64,000 nt of DNA from Nocardioides jiangsuensis (GCF_019679455.1 NZ_JAIEZQ010000002.1:1054001-1118000), one strand, 5' to 3'; positions 17,142 to 26,663 are shown, counted from the stretch's first letter. Translations and numbers: made by a program. The notes: a model not told the origin generated them from the letters alone.

Positions 17142-18920
17142 TCAGCCCGGCGCCTGCTCCTCGAGCGCGATCGCCGCGCCGACCAGGGCCAGGTGGGAGA
17201 ACGCCTGCGGGAAGTTCCCGGCCATCCGCTGCCGGACCGGGTCGTACTCCTCGGAGACCAGCCCGACGTCGTTGAGCACCCGGAGCAGCCGCCGCATCAG
17301 CGCGTGGGCCTCGTCGACGAGGCCGGCCCGGGCGTAGGCGTTGACCAGCCAGAACGAGCAGGCCAGGAACGGGTGCTCGTCGCCGGGCACTCCGTCGACG
17401 CCGCTGGTCGTCCGGTAGCGGTAGAGCAGCCCGTCGACCATGAGGTCCTCCTGGACGGCCGCGATCGTGCCGAGCATCCGCGGGTCGTCCCCGGCGATGA
17501 ACCCGACCGCCGGGAGCACCAGCAGCGAGGCGTCCACGTCGGTGGTCTCGTAGTGCTGGGTGAACGTGTTGCGCTCGCTGTCGAAGCCCTTGACGAGCAC
17601 CTCCTCGCGGACCTGGTCACGCAGCTCGCGCCACCGGTCCACCGGCCCCGCACAGCCGTGCTCCTCGACGGCCTTCACGGCGCGGTCGAAGGCCACCCAC
17701 ACCATCACCCGGGAGTGGGTGAAGTGCCGCGGCTCGCCCCGGATCTCCCACAGGCCGTGGTCGGGCTCGTCCCAGTGCTCGGCCAGGTGCTCGACCAGGG
17801 TGCGCTGGAGCGCCCACGAGTCCTCGGTCTCGGGCACGCGCTGGTCACGGGCCATCTCCAGCGCCATCATCACCTCGCCGAGCACGTCGGTCTGCCGCTG
17901 GTCCACCGCGCCGTTGCCGACCCGGACCGGCGTCGAGCCGGCGTACCCCGCGAGATGGCCCAGCTCCCGCTCCGGCAGGTCCCGGGAGCCGTCGACGGCG
18001 TACATGATCTGCAGGTCCCCGGGGTCGCCGGCCACCGCCCGCAGCAGCCAGTCGCGCCACAGCCGGGCCTCCAGCCGGTATCCGCAGGCCAGCAGCGCCT
18101 CGAGGGTGAGGGAGGCGTCGCGCAGCCAGCAGTAGCGGTAGTCCCAGTTGCGGACCCCGCCGAAGTCCTCGGGCAACGAGGTGGTGGGCGCGGCGACGAT
18201 GCCGCCGGTGCCGGCGTGCGTCATCAGCCGCAGGGTGAGCAGCGAGCGCACCACCTCGTCGCGGTAGGGGCCGGCGTACGAGCAGTGCCCGGCCCACGCC
18301 TCCGAGACCGCGACCGTGTGCGCGATCCGCTCGTCGAAGGCGAGCAGGTCCGGGACCTCGTGGTGGGAGGGGATCCAGGTGGTCGCGAACGTGAGCTCGT
18401 CGCCGGCCCTGACCTCGAACTCGTCGGCGTGCCGGCCGTCCACCGGCACCGGCAGCCGGGGCCCGCGCAGGATGAGCTTGTCCGGGCCGGCGACCGCGGT
18501 GATCACGGGCGTCCCGTTGATCCGGTGCCTGCTCACCCAGGGCCGGATCTTCCCGTAGCCGAACCGCACCACCCACTCGTGGCGCATCCTCACCGTGCCC
18601 TCGACCCCCTCGATCCGGCGCACGATGTCGGCGCGCCCGTCGCCGACGGGCATCACGTCGACGACGCGCACCACCCCGGTGGGCGTGGTGTACGTCGACT
18701 CCAGGACGGCGCTGTTCCCGACGTACCGCCGCGCGGAGGTGTGCTCACCGGCCGGCCCGATCAGCCACCGGCCGTTCCGCGGGTCGCCCAGGAGGGCGGC
18801 GAAGCAGGCGTGGGAGTCGAAGCGCGGAAGGCAGAGCCAGTCCACGGACCCGTCGCGGCCGACCAGCGCCGCGGTCGCGGTGTCGCCGATCACCGCGTAG
18901 TCCTCGATCGGGAGCGCCAT
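17142..18920 (-). CDS. Glycoside hydrolase family 15 protein (trehalase/glucoamylase type)
   Basis: A 592-residue soluble protein with the GH15 layout: an N-terminal beta-sandwich that begins IEDYAVIGDTATAALVGRDGSVDWLCLPRFDS, and a C-terminal (alpha/alpha)6 barrel. The conserved RNWDYRYCWLRDASLTLEALL contains active-site residues; a second catalytic Glu lies near the C-terminal EEYDP segment. Actinobacterial relatives hydrolyse trehalose or other alpha-glucosides. There is no signal peptide, so it is cytoplasmic, which fits trehalase better than secreted glucoamylase. TAGCGT lies a few bases before ATG 18920, suggesting a near-leaderless mRNA. It is convergent with pgsA and divergent from cinA, and is an insertion in the conserved core order. 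Confidence 0.88.
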   Translation of the reverse strand: MALPIEDYAVIGDTATAALVGRDGSVDWLCLPRFDSHACFAALLGDPRNGRWLIGPAGEHTSARRYVGNSAVLESTYTTPTGVVRVVDVMPVGDGRADIVRRIEGVEGTVRMRHEWVVRFGYGKIRPWVSRHRINGTPVITAVAGPDKLILRGPRLPVPVDGRHADEFEVRAGDELTFATTWIPSHHEVPDLLAFDERIAHTVAVSEAWAGHCSYAGPYRDEVVRSLLTLRLMTHAGTGGIVAAPTTSLPEDFGGVRNWDYRYCWLRDASLTLEALLACGYRLEARLWRDWLLRAVAGDPGDLQIMYAVDGSRDLPERELGHLAGYAGSTPVRVGNGAVDQRQTDVLGEVMMALEMARDQRVPETEDSWALQRTLVEHLAEHWDEPDHGLWEIRGEPRHFTHSRVMVWVAFDRAVKAVEEHGCAGPVDRWRELRDQVREEVLVKGFDSERNTFTQHYETTDVDASLLVLPAVGFIAGDDPRMLGTIAAVQEDLMVDGLLYRYRTTSGVDGVPGDEHPFLACSFWLVNAYARAGLVDEAHALMRRLLRVLNDVGLVSEEYDPVRQRMAGNFPQAFSHLALVGAAIALEEQAPG

Positions 18921-18981
18921 GTCTGAACGCTAGCGACCCGGGCCACACCGGGGGCGTTTCGGCGCGCGCCGGCGTGGTTAC

Positions 18982-19506
18982 ATGACGCCCATGGCCCCGG
19001 CTCACGACACCGACCCGATGACCCTTGCCGCCACGCTCCAGGCGGAGCTCCTGCGCCGCGGCGCGATGCTCGCGACCGCCGAGTCGCTGACCGGGGGGCG
19101 GCTCGGCGACGTGCTCAGCGCCGCGCCCGGGTCCAGTGACACCTACCTCGGCGGCGTGGTCAGCTATGCCACCGAGGTCAAGCAGAAGGTCCTCGGGGTG
19201 TCCCCCGAGACCGTGGAACGGCACGGCGTGGTCTCGGCGGAGTGCGCGGCCGAGATGGCCCGTGGCGTCCGGGACCTGATCGGGGCGGAGTTCGCGGTCA
19301 GTACGACGGGCGTGGCCGGACCCACCCGGCAGGAGGACAAGCCGGTCGGCCTGGTGTTCCTGGCAGTGGCCGGACCCGACGGCGTGCGGACCGAGCGTCT
19401 CGACCTCGACGGCGAGCGTGCCGAGATCCGGGAGCAGACCGTGTCCTCCGCCCTGGCGCTGGTCCTCGAGGCGGTGTCCGCGACCCCGGTCGGTTCCCGG
19501 GGCTAG
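18982..19506 (+). CDS. pncC: CinA C-terminal domain protein (nicotinamide-nucleotide amidohydrolase type)
   Basis: A 174-residue protein that consists only of the CinA C-terminal (PncC) domain, which deamidates nicotinamide mononucleotide to nicotinate mononucleotide. The motif TAESLTGGRLGDVLSAAPGSS holds the catalytic serine and substrate-binding GG, and STTGVAGPTRQEDKPVGLVF is the second conserved block. The N-terminal molybdopterin-like domain of full CinA is absent, as in other actinobacterial copies near clgR. ATG 18982 is taken; in-frame ATGs at 18991 and 19018 are possible. The gene sits between pgsA and clgR, its typical location, though a GH15 gene separates it from pgsA here. Confidence 0.92.
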   Translation: MTPMAPAHDTDPMTLAATLQAELLRRGAMLATAESLTGGRLGDVLSAAPGSSDTYLGGVVSYATEVKQKVLGVSPETVERHGVVSAECAAEMARGVRDLIGAEFAVSTTGVAGPTRQEDKPVGLVFLAVAGPDGVRTERLDLDGERAEIREQTVSSALALVLEAVSATPVGSRG

Positions 19507-19638
19507 GGTGACGGATCGGCGGTTGCCGGACGAGAAGTTTCCGTCGGGCGGTAGCGTTGAGGTAGATCACGGGTCTCGCCGGTGGTGAGCCCGACGGTGC
19601 AGGAGCCGCTCCGGCGGCACAGGGAAGGGAGCGGCGAC

Positions 19639-19998
19639 ATGGTGCTCTTTCGTCGGCTGCTCGGCGACGTCCTCCGGACCAAGCGCATGCGGCAGGGTCG
19701 CACCCTGCGTGAGGTGTCGGCCGAGGCTCGGGTGAGCCTGGGCTACATCTCCGAGATCGAGCGCGGCCAGAAGGAGGCCTCCTCCGAGCTGCTCGCGTCG
19801 ATCTGCGCCGCCCTCGACGTACCCCTGTCCGAGATCCTGGCCGAGGTCAGCGACGCCGTGGCGCTCGAGGAGGCCGCGATGGCGGTCGCCGTCGACGAGG
19901 CCACCGCTCCTGCGAAGGGCCTCACCACGACCGCGCTGCCGCCGGGCGCCGCGTCCGGTGGTGCTCGCTCGGGCGACGTGGTCGCCTCCGCCGCCTGA
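19639..19998 (+). CDS. clgR: ClgR-like XRE-family regulator of Clp protease genes
   Basis: A 119-residue protein. [42 protein letters not shown] is the XRE helix-turn-helix and matches ClgR, the activator of clpP/clpC and other stress genes in Corynebacterium, Streptomyces and Mycobacterium (Rv2745c). The C-terminus ends VVASAA; ClgR proteins are themselves degraded by Clp and a terminal AA can act like an ssrA-type tag, so instability is likely. ATG 19639 has AAGGGAG about nine bases upstream; an earlier in-frame GTG at 19582 is less likely. The 132 bases before it have no other gene and probably hold its promoter. Confidence 0.93.
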   Translation: MVLFRRLLGDVLRTKRMRQGRTLREVSAEARVSLGYISEIERGQKEASSELLASICAALDVPLSEILAEVSDAVALEEAAMAVAVDEATAPAKGLTTTALPPGAASGGARSGDVVASAA

Positions 19999-20050
19999 CC
20001 CGAGCCCCGGCCCAGCTCCGCCGGCTTCGCGGCGGTGTTGCGGGTACGCG

Positions 20051-20851
20051 TCAGTCAGGACGGGAGCCTGGGGCGGGCTGGCAGCGCGGGCACCAGTACG
20101 ACGCCCGCTCCTGGGTGTCCGGGCCGAGCATCGCCACCCGGATCGGCGTGCCGCAGCGGCGGCAGGGCTGCTTGTCGCGGCGGTAGACCCACAGCTGCCG
20201 CCCGCGCCGGGTGTCGCCCGTGGTGGTCTGCTGCACCCGGTTCTTGTTCGCCTCGAGCACCCGCCTGGCCTGCCGCACCAGCGCGGGCAGGTCGGGCACG
20301 TCGCGCACCGGGAGCCTCGGGTCGAGACCGAGCAGGAAGCAGAGCTCGGCCATGTACATGTTGCCGACCCCCGCGAGGTTGCGCTGGTCGAGCAGCGCCT
20401 CGCCCACGGAGCGCGCAGGGTCGGAGGAGAGCCGGCGCACCGCCTCGGCGGCGTCCCAGTCGGGGCCGAGCAGATCGGGCCCGAGGTGGCCGACCACGTC
20501 GGCCTCGGCGGAGCGGTCGACCACCTCGACCACCCCCAGCGAGAACCCGACGGCGGTCCAGGTCTCGGTGCGCAGCACCACCCGGGCCTGGTGCGCGGGC
20601 CGCCGCCACGCCGTGCCCTCGCGGTAGAGGTGCCAGGAGCCCTCCATCTTCAGGTGCGTGTGCAGGGTGACGTCGTCGCCGATCCGGGTCAGCAGGTGCT
20701 TGCCACGGGACACCGTCTCCACGACCGGCCGCCCGGCGAGGTCGAGCGTGGCGAACGCCGGCACCCGGAAGTCGTTGGAGACCAGCACGGACCCCGACAG
20801 GGCCTGGTCGAGGTGGTGCGCGGTGCGCCAGACGGTGTCGCCCTCAGGCAC
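20051..20851 (-). CDS. nei: Fpg/Nei-family DNA glycosylase (endonuclease VIII type)
   Basis: A 266-residue base-excision repair enzyme. Like all family members it needs the processed N-terminus, here PEGDTVWRTA after the initiator (catalytic Pro2 and Glu3). The PEGDT version is Nei-like (mycobacterial Nei2), not Fpg (PELPE). The helix-two-turn-helix region NLAGVGNMYMAELCFLLGLDP is present, followed by a C-terminal zinc finger CRRCGTP ... CPRCQ. GTG 20851 overlaps the lhr stop by eight bases, so the two repair genes form an operon. This arrangement of Nei and Lhr is seen in other Actinobacteria. Confidence 0.93.
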   Translation of the reverse strand: MPEGDTVWRTAHHLDQALSGSVLVSNDFRVPAFATLDLAGRPVVETVSRGKHLLTRIGDDVTLHTHLKMEGSWHLYREGTAWRRPAHQARVVLRTETWTAVGFSLGVVEVVDRSAEADVVGHLGPDLLGPDWDAAEAVRRLSSDPARSVGEALLDQRNLAGVGNMYMAELCFLLGLDPRLPVRDVPDLPALVRQARRVLEANKNRVQQTTTGDTRRGRQLWVYRRDKQPCRRCGTPIRVAMLGPDTQERASYWCPRCQPAPGSRPD

Positions 20852-23800
20852 GGATCCGCAGCCCCTTCGGCGTCGCGACGAACCCGGCGCCCTGGAGCGC
20901 CTGCCGCAGTGGGCTGGAGCGGTCGCCCCGGCCGAGGATGCTCTCCCCGTCGGCCCGCTCCACGGTCAGCCGTCCCAGTGCCCCCTGCCGTACCGCGGCG
21001 GCGAGCGCCTCGGTGGCGGGGGAGAGCACCTCGAGGTCGTCGTCGAAGGTCAGCAGGGTCCGGCCGCCGCGCTCCACGTAGAGCGTCAGCTCCCCGTCCA
21101 CGAGCACCACCATCGCGCCCGCCTTGCGGCCCGGGCGGTGCCGGGTGCTGCGACCCGTGGCGGCCTCACCCGCCGCCTCGGCCTCCCCGGCGGCGTCGGT
21201 CGCGCCCCGCTCCGGCCAGGGCAGCGCGGCGCCGTACGGGTTGGCCGGGTCGGTGGCGGCCAGCGCGACCGCGGTCCGCTTCTCGCCGGGCGGCGTGCCC
21301 ACGTCGGGGGAGAACGAGCGCAGCCGGTCGACCGCGCCGGGGACGCCGAACTGCGCGGCGCCGAGGGAGGCCACGAAGTACCCGCGCCGGCAGCGGCCGG
21401 AGTCCTCGAAGGCGGAGAGCACCTTGTAGACGCCCGCGAAGCCCCCCGGGACGCGCTCGCTCGTGACGGCGCCGCGGGTGACCACCCCGTGCCGCTCGAG
21501 CAGCGCCTCGGCGCTGGCGTGGGCACGCCGGGTGACGTCCTCCTCGAGCTCGGGCAGCAGCGACCAGCGGCCGGCCGCGCTGGGCGGTCCGGTGCGGCTC
21601 GGGCCGCGCCCGGGACCGGCGGGCCGGCCGGGGCGGGAGGACATCCGCGCCCGGGGAGGGGTACGCCGGGAGCGGTGCGCCGTACGCCCGCCGCCGGTGA
21701 GCGCGCGCAGCGGCGCCAGCGTGTCGTTCGAGACGCGGCCGGCCCACACCAGGTCCCACAGTGCGGCGAGCATGGTCTGGTCGTCGGTGAGGCCCGCCGA
21801 TGCCTGAACCACGTCGGAGAGCTGGCGGAAGAAGTAGGCGCCTCCCCCGGCCAGCGCGCCGAGGACCGCGTCGTGCAGCGGGGTCGACTCGAGCTCGCCG
21901 TGGTCGGGCAGGGTCAGGTGTGCGGAGTCGGCGAGGTGCAGCGACACCCAGCCGTCGGTGCCGGGCAGGGTGCCGTGGCCGGCCCACAGCACCTCGCCGG
22001 TGGCGGTCAGCTCGTCGAGCATGGACGGCGAGTAGTCCACCACCCGGCTGCTCAGCACCAGCGGCTCGAGGCCGGACGCGGGCACGGCGCAGCCGGCGAG
22101 CTGGTCCACGACGCTGAGCACGCCGTCGATGCCGCGCAGACCCCGGCCGCTGGCCGTGCTGACGTTCTGCCACACCGGCAGGAAGCGGCCGAGCGTGGCC
22201 GGCTCGACCGGCTCGACCTCCTTGCGCAGCGCGGCCAGGGAGCGCCTGCGGAGGCGGCGCAGCACCTCGGCGTCGCACCACTCCGCGCCGCTGCCTGTCG
22301 GGCGGAACTCGCCCTCCAGCACCCGGCCGTGACCGGCAAGGCGGACCAGCGTCTGGTGCGCGACCGCGACCCCGAGCCCGAGCCGCTGCGCGACGTCGGC
22401 GGAGGTGAACGGGCCGTGGGTGCGCGCGAACCGCGACACCAGGTCGGCGAGCGGGTCGGCCACCGGCTCGGTGAACGTCTCGGGGGTGCCGGGCGGCACC
22501 GGGACGCCGAGGCCGTCACGGAGCCGGCCGACGTCCTCGATCGCGGCCCAGCGTTCCTCCCCGGCCTGGCGCACCGCGACCGCGCGCCGGGACTCCCGGA
22601 GCAGGTCCAGCCAGCCTGCGGCCTCGGACCTCGACTCCCCGACGGTGCGCTCGGCGACCTCGTCGGTGGTCAGCGGCCCCAACAGGCGCAGCAGGTCGGC
22701 CACGCCCTCGGCGTCGCGGGCCTGCCGGTCCGGGGTGAGCCGCTGCAGCTCCAGCTCGAGCTCTGCGAGCACGGTCTCGTCGAGCAGCTCCCGCAGCTCG
22801 GCGCGGCCGAGGAGCTCGGCGAGCAGGCCCTGGTCGAGCGAGAGCGCTGCGGCGCGACGCTCGGCGAGGGGGGAGTCGCCCTCGTACATGAACGCGGCGA
22901 CGTAGCCGAACAGCAGCGACCGGGCGAACGGCGACGGTGACTGCGTGGAGACGTCGACGAGCCGGATCCGGCGCGAGGAGATCTCCTTCATGAGCCCGAC
23001 CAGCGCCGGGACGTCGTACACGTCCTGGACGCACTCGCGCACCGCCTCCAGCACGATCGGGAAGGACGGGTACTTCACCGCGACCTCGAGCAGCTGGGCG
23101 GACTTCTGCCGCTGCTGCCACAACGGGGAGCGGCGTCCGGGGTCGCGGCGGGGCAGCAGCAGCGCCCGCGCCGCGCACTCGCGGAACCGGGAGGCGAACA
23201 GCGCCGAGCCGCCGACCTCGGTGGTGACCACGTCCTCGATCTCGTCGGGCTCGAAGACCACGACCTCGGCGCCCGGCGGCTCCTGGTCGGTCTCGGGCAC
23301 CCGCAGCACGATGCCGTCGTCGCCGGGGAGGGCCTGCGCGTCGATGCCGTACCGCTCGCGCAGGCGGGTGCCGATCGCGAGCGCCCACGGCGCGTGCACC
23401 TGGGCGCCGTACGGCGAGTGGATCACGATCCGCCAGTCGCCGAGCTCGTCGCGGAACTTCTCGACCAGGATCGTCTTGTCGCTGGGCAGGGTGGTGGTCG
23501 CCTCGCGCTGCTCGTCGAGGAACGCCACGAGGTTGTCCGCGGCCCACGGGTCGAGGCCGGCGTCGCGACAGCGCTGCACCGCCTCGTCGTGCCCGAGCGC
23601 GGTCAGCTCCCGAGTGAACGCCCCGATCGCGCGCCCGAGCTCCGCGGGGCGGCCGAGCTGGTCGCCCTTCCAGAACGGCAGCCGGCCCGGCTGTCCCGGG
23701 GCAGGGGAGACCAGCACCCGGTCGTGGGTGATGTCCTCGATCCGCCAGCTGGTGGCACCGAGCGCGAACACGTCGCCGACCCGGGACTCGTAGACCATCT

Positions 23801-25571
23801 CCTCGTCGAGCTCACCGACGCGGCTGGCCTTCTCGCCGACCAGGAACACCCCGAACAGGCCGCGGTCCGGGATCGTGCCCCCGGAGGTCACCGCCAGCCG
23901 CTGCGCCCCGGGCCGGGCCGTGAGCGCGCCGGTGACGCGGTCCCACACGATCCGTGGGCGGAGCTCGGCGAACTCGTCGCTGGGGTAGCGCCCCGAGAGC
24001 AGGTCGAGGGTGGCGTCGAACGCCGACCGCGGCAGACCCGTGAACGACGCCGCCCGGCGGACCAGGTCGAAGAGGTCGTCGGCGTCCCACGCGTCGGTGG
24101 CGGTGGCCGCGACCACCTGCTGGGCGAGCACGTCGAGCGGGTTCGCCGGAACCCGCAGCGACTCGATGTGCCCGGTGCGCATCCGCTCCACGGCCACCGC
24201 GGTGTGCACGAGGTCGCTGCGGTGCTTGGGGAACAGCACGCCGCGGGACACCTCGCCGACCTGGTGGCCCGCGCGGCCGACGCGCTGCAGGGCGGAGGCG
24301 ACGCTGGGCGGGGACTCGATCTGGACCACCAGGTCGACCGCGCCCATGTCGATGCCGAGCTCGAGGCTGCTCGTGGCCACCACGCACGGCAGCACGCCGC
24401 GCTTGAGGTCGTCCTCGATCAGCGCCCGCTGGTCCTTGGAGACCGAGCCGTGGTGGGCGCGGGCGATCACGGGCGAGGCGCCGTACGACTGGCCGCTCTG
24501 CGCCATCAGCTGGGCGGGCGGCCCCGGCTGGGTGGGGGTCGGGGTCTGCGACAGCGGCGACCCGTCCCGGCCCCGGTCGTCGAGCCCGGCCACGGCTTCG
24601 GCACGCTCGGCGGCGATCTCGTTGAACCGGGCGGTGAGGCGCTCGGCGAGGCGGCGGGAGTTCGCGAAGACGATGGTGGACCGGTGCTGCTCGATCAGGT
24701 CGACCACGCGCTCCTCGACGTGCGGCCAGATCGAGGCTCTGCGCTCGGCGGAGCCGGCCGCGGACCCCTCGGGGACCTCCGAGTCGGCCTGCGCGGCCAG
24801 GGCCAGCTCGGTCATGTCCTCGACCGGGACGACCACCTGGAGGTCCCACTCCTTGGTGGACCCGGGGGCCACCACCTCGACCGGCTGGGAGCCGCCGAGG
24901 AAGCGGGCCACCTCCTCGACGGGGCGCACGGTCGCGGAGAGGCCGATCCGCTGGGCGGGCTGGTCGAGGAGCGCGTCGAGCCGCTCGAGACTGAGCGCGA
25001 GGTGGGCGCCGCGCTTGGTGCCGGCCACGGCGTGCACCTCGTCGAGGATCACCGTCTCCACCCCGCGCAGCGCCTCCCGGGCCTGCGAGGTGAGCATCAG
25101 GAACAGCGACTCGGGGGTGGTGATCAGGATGTCCGGCGGCGAGGTCGCCAACCGTCGGCGCTCGGCCGCCGGGGTGTCGCCCGACCGCACCCCGACGGTG
25201 AGGTCGGGGACGGGGCTGCCGAGCCGCTCGGCGGTGTGCCGGATGCCGGTCAGCGGTGCTCGGAGGTTGCGCTCGACGTCGACCGCGAGCGCCTTGAGCG
25301 GGGAGACGTAGAGGACCCGGCAGCGGTGCAGCCGCTCCTCGGGGACCGGCTCGGCGGCGAGCCGGTCGAGCGACCAGAGGAACGCGGAGAGGGTCTTGCC
25401 GGAGCCGGTGGGGGCGACGACCAGCGCGTTGCGCCGCGCGGAGATCGCCTCCCACGCGCCGAGCTGGGCGGGGGTCGGCGCGGCGAAGGCGGCCTCGAAC
25501 CAGGCGCGGGTGGGCTCGCTGAAGCTCGCGAGCACGCCGCCCTCGCCCGTCGTACCGTCTGCTCTGGTCAC
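20844..25571 (-). CDS. lhr: Large ATP-dependent helicase Lhr
   Basis: A 1575-residue superfamily-2 helicase, the usual length for Lhr. Core motifs near the N-terminus: Walker A APTGSGKTLSAFLWSLDR, motif II ILDEVHAVAGTKRG and the second RecA fold around VVATSSLELGIDMGAVDLVVQ (motif V) and QRVGRAGHQVG (motif VI). The long C-terminal half is the Lhr-CTD with winged-helix and beta-barrel domains. Lhr translocates 3' to 5' and unwinds DNA:RNA hybrids; mycobacterial lhr is induced by DNA damage. A Pro/Gln/Ser-rich insertion of about 30 residues lies between the two RecA folds (after RDGSPLSQTP). It reads away from an ABC exporter across an inverted-repeat element. Confidence 0.96.
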   Translation of the reverse strand: MTRADGTTGEGGVLASFSEPTRAWFEAAFAAPTPAQLGAWEAISARRNALVVAPTGSGKTLSAFLWSLDRLAAEPVPEERLHRCRVLYVSPLKALAVDVERNLRAPLTGIRHTAERLGSPVPDLTVGVRSGDTPAAERRRLATSPPDILITTPESLFLMLTSQAREALRGVETVILDEVHAVAGTKRGAHLALSLERLDALLDQPAQRIGLSATVRPVEEVARFLGGSQPVEVVAPGSTKEWDLQVVVPVEDMTELALAAQADSEVPEGSAAGSAERRASIWPHVEERVVDLIEQHRSTIVFANSRRLAERLTARFNEIAAERAEAVAGLDDRGRDGSPLSQTPTPTQPGPPAQLMAQSGQSYGASPVIARAHHGSVSKDQRALIEDDLKRGVLPCVVATSSLELGIDMGAVDLVVQIESPPSVASALQRVGRAGHQVGEVSRGVLFPKHRSDLVHTAVAVERMRTGHIESLRVPANPLDVLAQQVVAATATDAWDADDLFDLVRRAASFTGLPRSAFDATLDLLSGRYPSDEFAELRPRIVWDRVTGALTARPGAQRLAVTSGGTIPDRGLFGVFLVGEKASRVGELDEEMVYESRVGDVFALGATSWRIEDITHDRVLVSPAPGQPGRLPFWKGDQLGRPAELGRAIGAFTRELTALGHDEAVQRCRDAGLDPWAADNLVAFLDEQREATTTLPSDKTILVEKFRDELGDWRIVIHSPYGAQVHAPWALAIGTRLRERYGIDAQALPGDDGIVLRVPETDQEPPGAEVVVFEPDEIEDVVTTEVGGSALFASRFRECAARALLLPRRDPGRRSPLWQQRQKSAQLLEVAVKYPSFPIVLEAVRECVQDVYDVPALVGLMKEISSRRIRLVDVSTQSPSPFARSLLFGYVAAFMYEGDSPLAERRAAALSLDQGLLAELLGRAELRELLDETVLAELELELQRLTPDRQARDAEGVADLLRLLGPLTTDEVAERTVGESRSEAAGWLDLLRESRRAVAVRQAGEERWAAIEDVGRLRDGLGVPVPPGTPETFTEPVADPLADLVSRFARTHGPFTSADVAQRLGLGVAVAHQTLVRLAGHGRVLEGEFRPTGSGAEWCDAEVLRRLRRRSLAALRKEVEPVEPATLGRFLPVWQNVSTASGRGLRGIDGVLSVVDQLAGCAVPASGLEPLVLSSRVVDYSPSMLDELTATGEVLWAGHGTLPGTDGWVSLHLADSAHLTLPDHGELESTPLHDAVLGALAGGGAYFFRQLSDVVQASAGLTDDQTMLAALWDLVWAGRVSNDTLAPLRALTGGGRTAHRSRRTPPRARMSSRPGRPAGPGRGPSRTGPPSAAGRWSLLPELEEDVTRRAHASAEALLERHGVVTRGAVTSERVPGGFAGVYKVLSAFEDSGRCRRGYFVASLGAAQFGVPGAVDRLRSFSPDVGTPPGEKRTAVALAATDPANPYGAALPWPERGATDAAGEAEAAGEAATGRSTRHRPGRKAGAMVVLVDGELTLYVERGGRTLLTFDDDLEVLSPATEALAAAVRQGALGRLTVERADGESILGRGDRSSPLRQALQGAGFVATPKGLRIRA

Positions 25572-25589
25572 CGCTCCATCTTGTCTTAC

Positions 25590-25662
25590 GGCACCGACAG
25601 TTCCACGCGCGAGCGGACACCGGCCGGGCCGGTCCGGAAAACCCGCTGAAACTGTCGGTGCC
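25590..25662. repeat. 73-bp inverted-repeat element in the lhr / ABC exporter divergent region
   Basis: GGCACCGACAGTTCCA (25590-25605) and its near-perfect inverted copy TGAAACTGTCGGTGCC (25647-25662) match at 15 of 16 positions and are separated by 41 bases, which contain an inner GC-rich dyad CCGGCCGGGCCGG. The element sits 19 bases from the lhr start and 20 bases from the exporter start. The arm core GAAACTGTCGG recurs at 49621-49634 and 62470-62483. It may be a dispersed palindromic repeat or a paired operator; the sequence does not decide. Confidence 0.75.
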
Positions 25663-25682
25663 CGGACCTAGGGTGGTCTCCT

Positions 25683-26663
25683 GTGTCCCCCTCCCAGCCC
25701 GACACGGGCGTGAAGACCGGTCAGCACGCCGCCGAGGCACCTGCCTTGATGGTCCGTGCGCGTGAGCTCCGCAAGGCGTACGGCGACTTCGAGGCGGTGC
25801 GCGGCATCGACGTCGACGTCCGCCCGGGGGAGGCGTTCGGCTTCCTCGGGCCGAACGGCGCCGGCAAGTCCTCGACCATGCGGATGATCGCCGCGGTCTC
25901 CCCGCCGAGCGGCGGCGACCTGCGCGTCCTCGGCATGGACCCGGCGACACAGGGTCCCGAGATCCGCTCCCGGATCGGCGTCTGCCCGCAGGAGGACACG
26001 CTCGACAACGAGCTCAACGTCCGCGACAACCTGGTGGTCTACGGCCGCTACTTCGGCATCCCGCGCAAGGAGGTCGCCGAGCGGGCCGACGAGCTGCTCT
26101 CGTTCGTGCAGCTGGCCGACCGGGCGAAGGCGAAGGTCGAGGATCTCTCCGGCGGCATGAAGCGGCGGCTCACCATCGCCCGCTCCCTGGTCAACCGTCC
26201 CGACCTGCTCCTGCTCGACGAGCCGACCACCGGCCTCGACCCGCAGGCGCGGCACCTGCTCTGGGACCGGCTGTTCCGGCTCAAGCAGCAGGGCGTGACT
26301 CTGGTGCTGACCACGCACTACATGGACGAGGCCGAGCAGCTCTGCGACCGGCTCGTGGTGATGGACGCCGGCCGCATCGTCGCGGAGGGGTCGCCGCTGG
26401 AGCTGATCCGCGAGCACTCCACCCGCGAGGTCGCCGAGCTCCGGTTCGGGGTGGGCGAGCACGGCGCGCTCGCGGAGAAGGTCGCCGACCTCGCCGAGCG
26501 GGTGGAGGTGCTGCCCGACCGGCTGCTGCTCTACACCTCCGACGGCGAGGAGGCACTGGCCCGGGTGCACGAGCGCGGGCTCAGCCCGGTCGCGTTCCTG
26601 GTGCGCCGCTCCACGCTGGAGGACGTCTTCCTCCGGCTCACCGGGCGGACGCTGGTCGACTGA
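25683..26663 (+). CDS. ABC exporter ATP-binding protein (DrrA-like)
   Basis: A 326-residue ATPase of the drug/antibiotic-export class. Walker A GPNGAGKSSTMRMIAA, Q-loop and CPQED, signature LSGGMKRRLTIARSLVNRPDLLLLDEP with Walker B, and the H-loop TTHYMDEAEQLCDR are present. The roughly 100-residue C-terminal extension (EELRFG ... LERVEVLPDRLLLYT) is typical of DrrA-type proteins. GTG 25683 is the first start in frame. ATG 25749 gives a protein beginning directly with the ATPase domain (MVRARELRKAYGDF) and is possible. The two following permease genes overlap by single bases, so it forms an ABC-2 exporter. The substrate is unknown. Confidence 0.93.
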   Translation: MSPSQPDTGVKTGQHAAEAPALMVRARELRKAYGDFEAVRGIDVDVRPGEAFGFLGPNGAGKSSTMRMIAAVSPPSGGDLRVLGMDPATQGPEIRSRIGVCPQEDTLDNELNVRDNLVVYGRYFGIPRKEVAERADELLSFVQLADRAKAKVEDLSGGMKRRLTIARSLVNRPDLLLLDEPTTGLDPQARHLLWDRLFRLKQQGVTLVLTTHYMDEAEQLCDRLVVMDAGRIVAEGSPLELIREHSTREVAELRFGVGEHGALAEKVADLAERVEVLPDRLLLYTSDGEEALARVHERGLSPVAFLVRRSTLEDVFLRLTGRTLVD

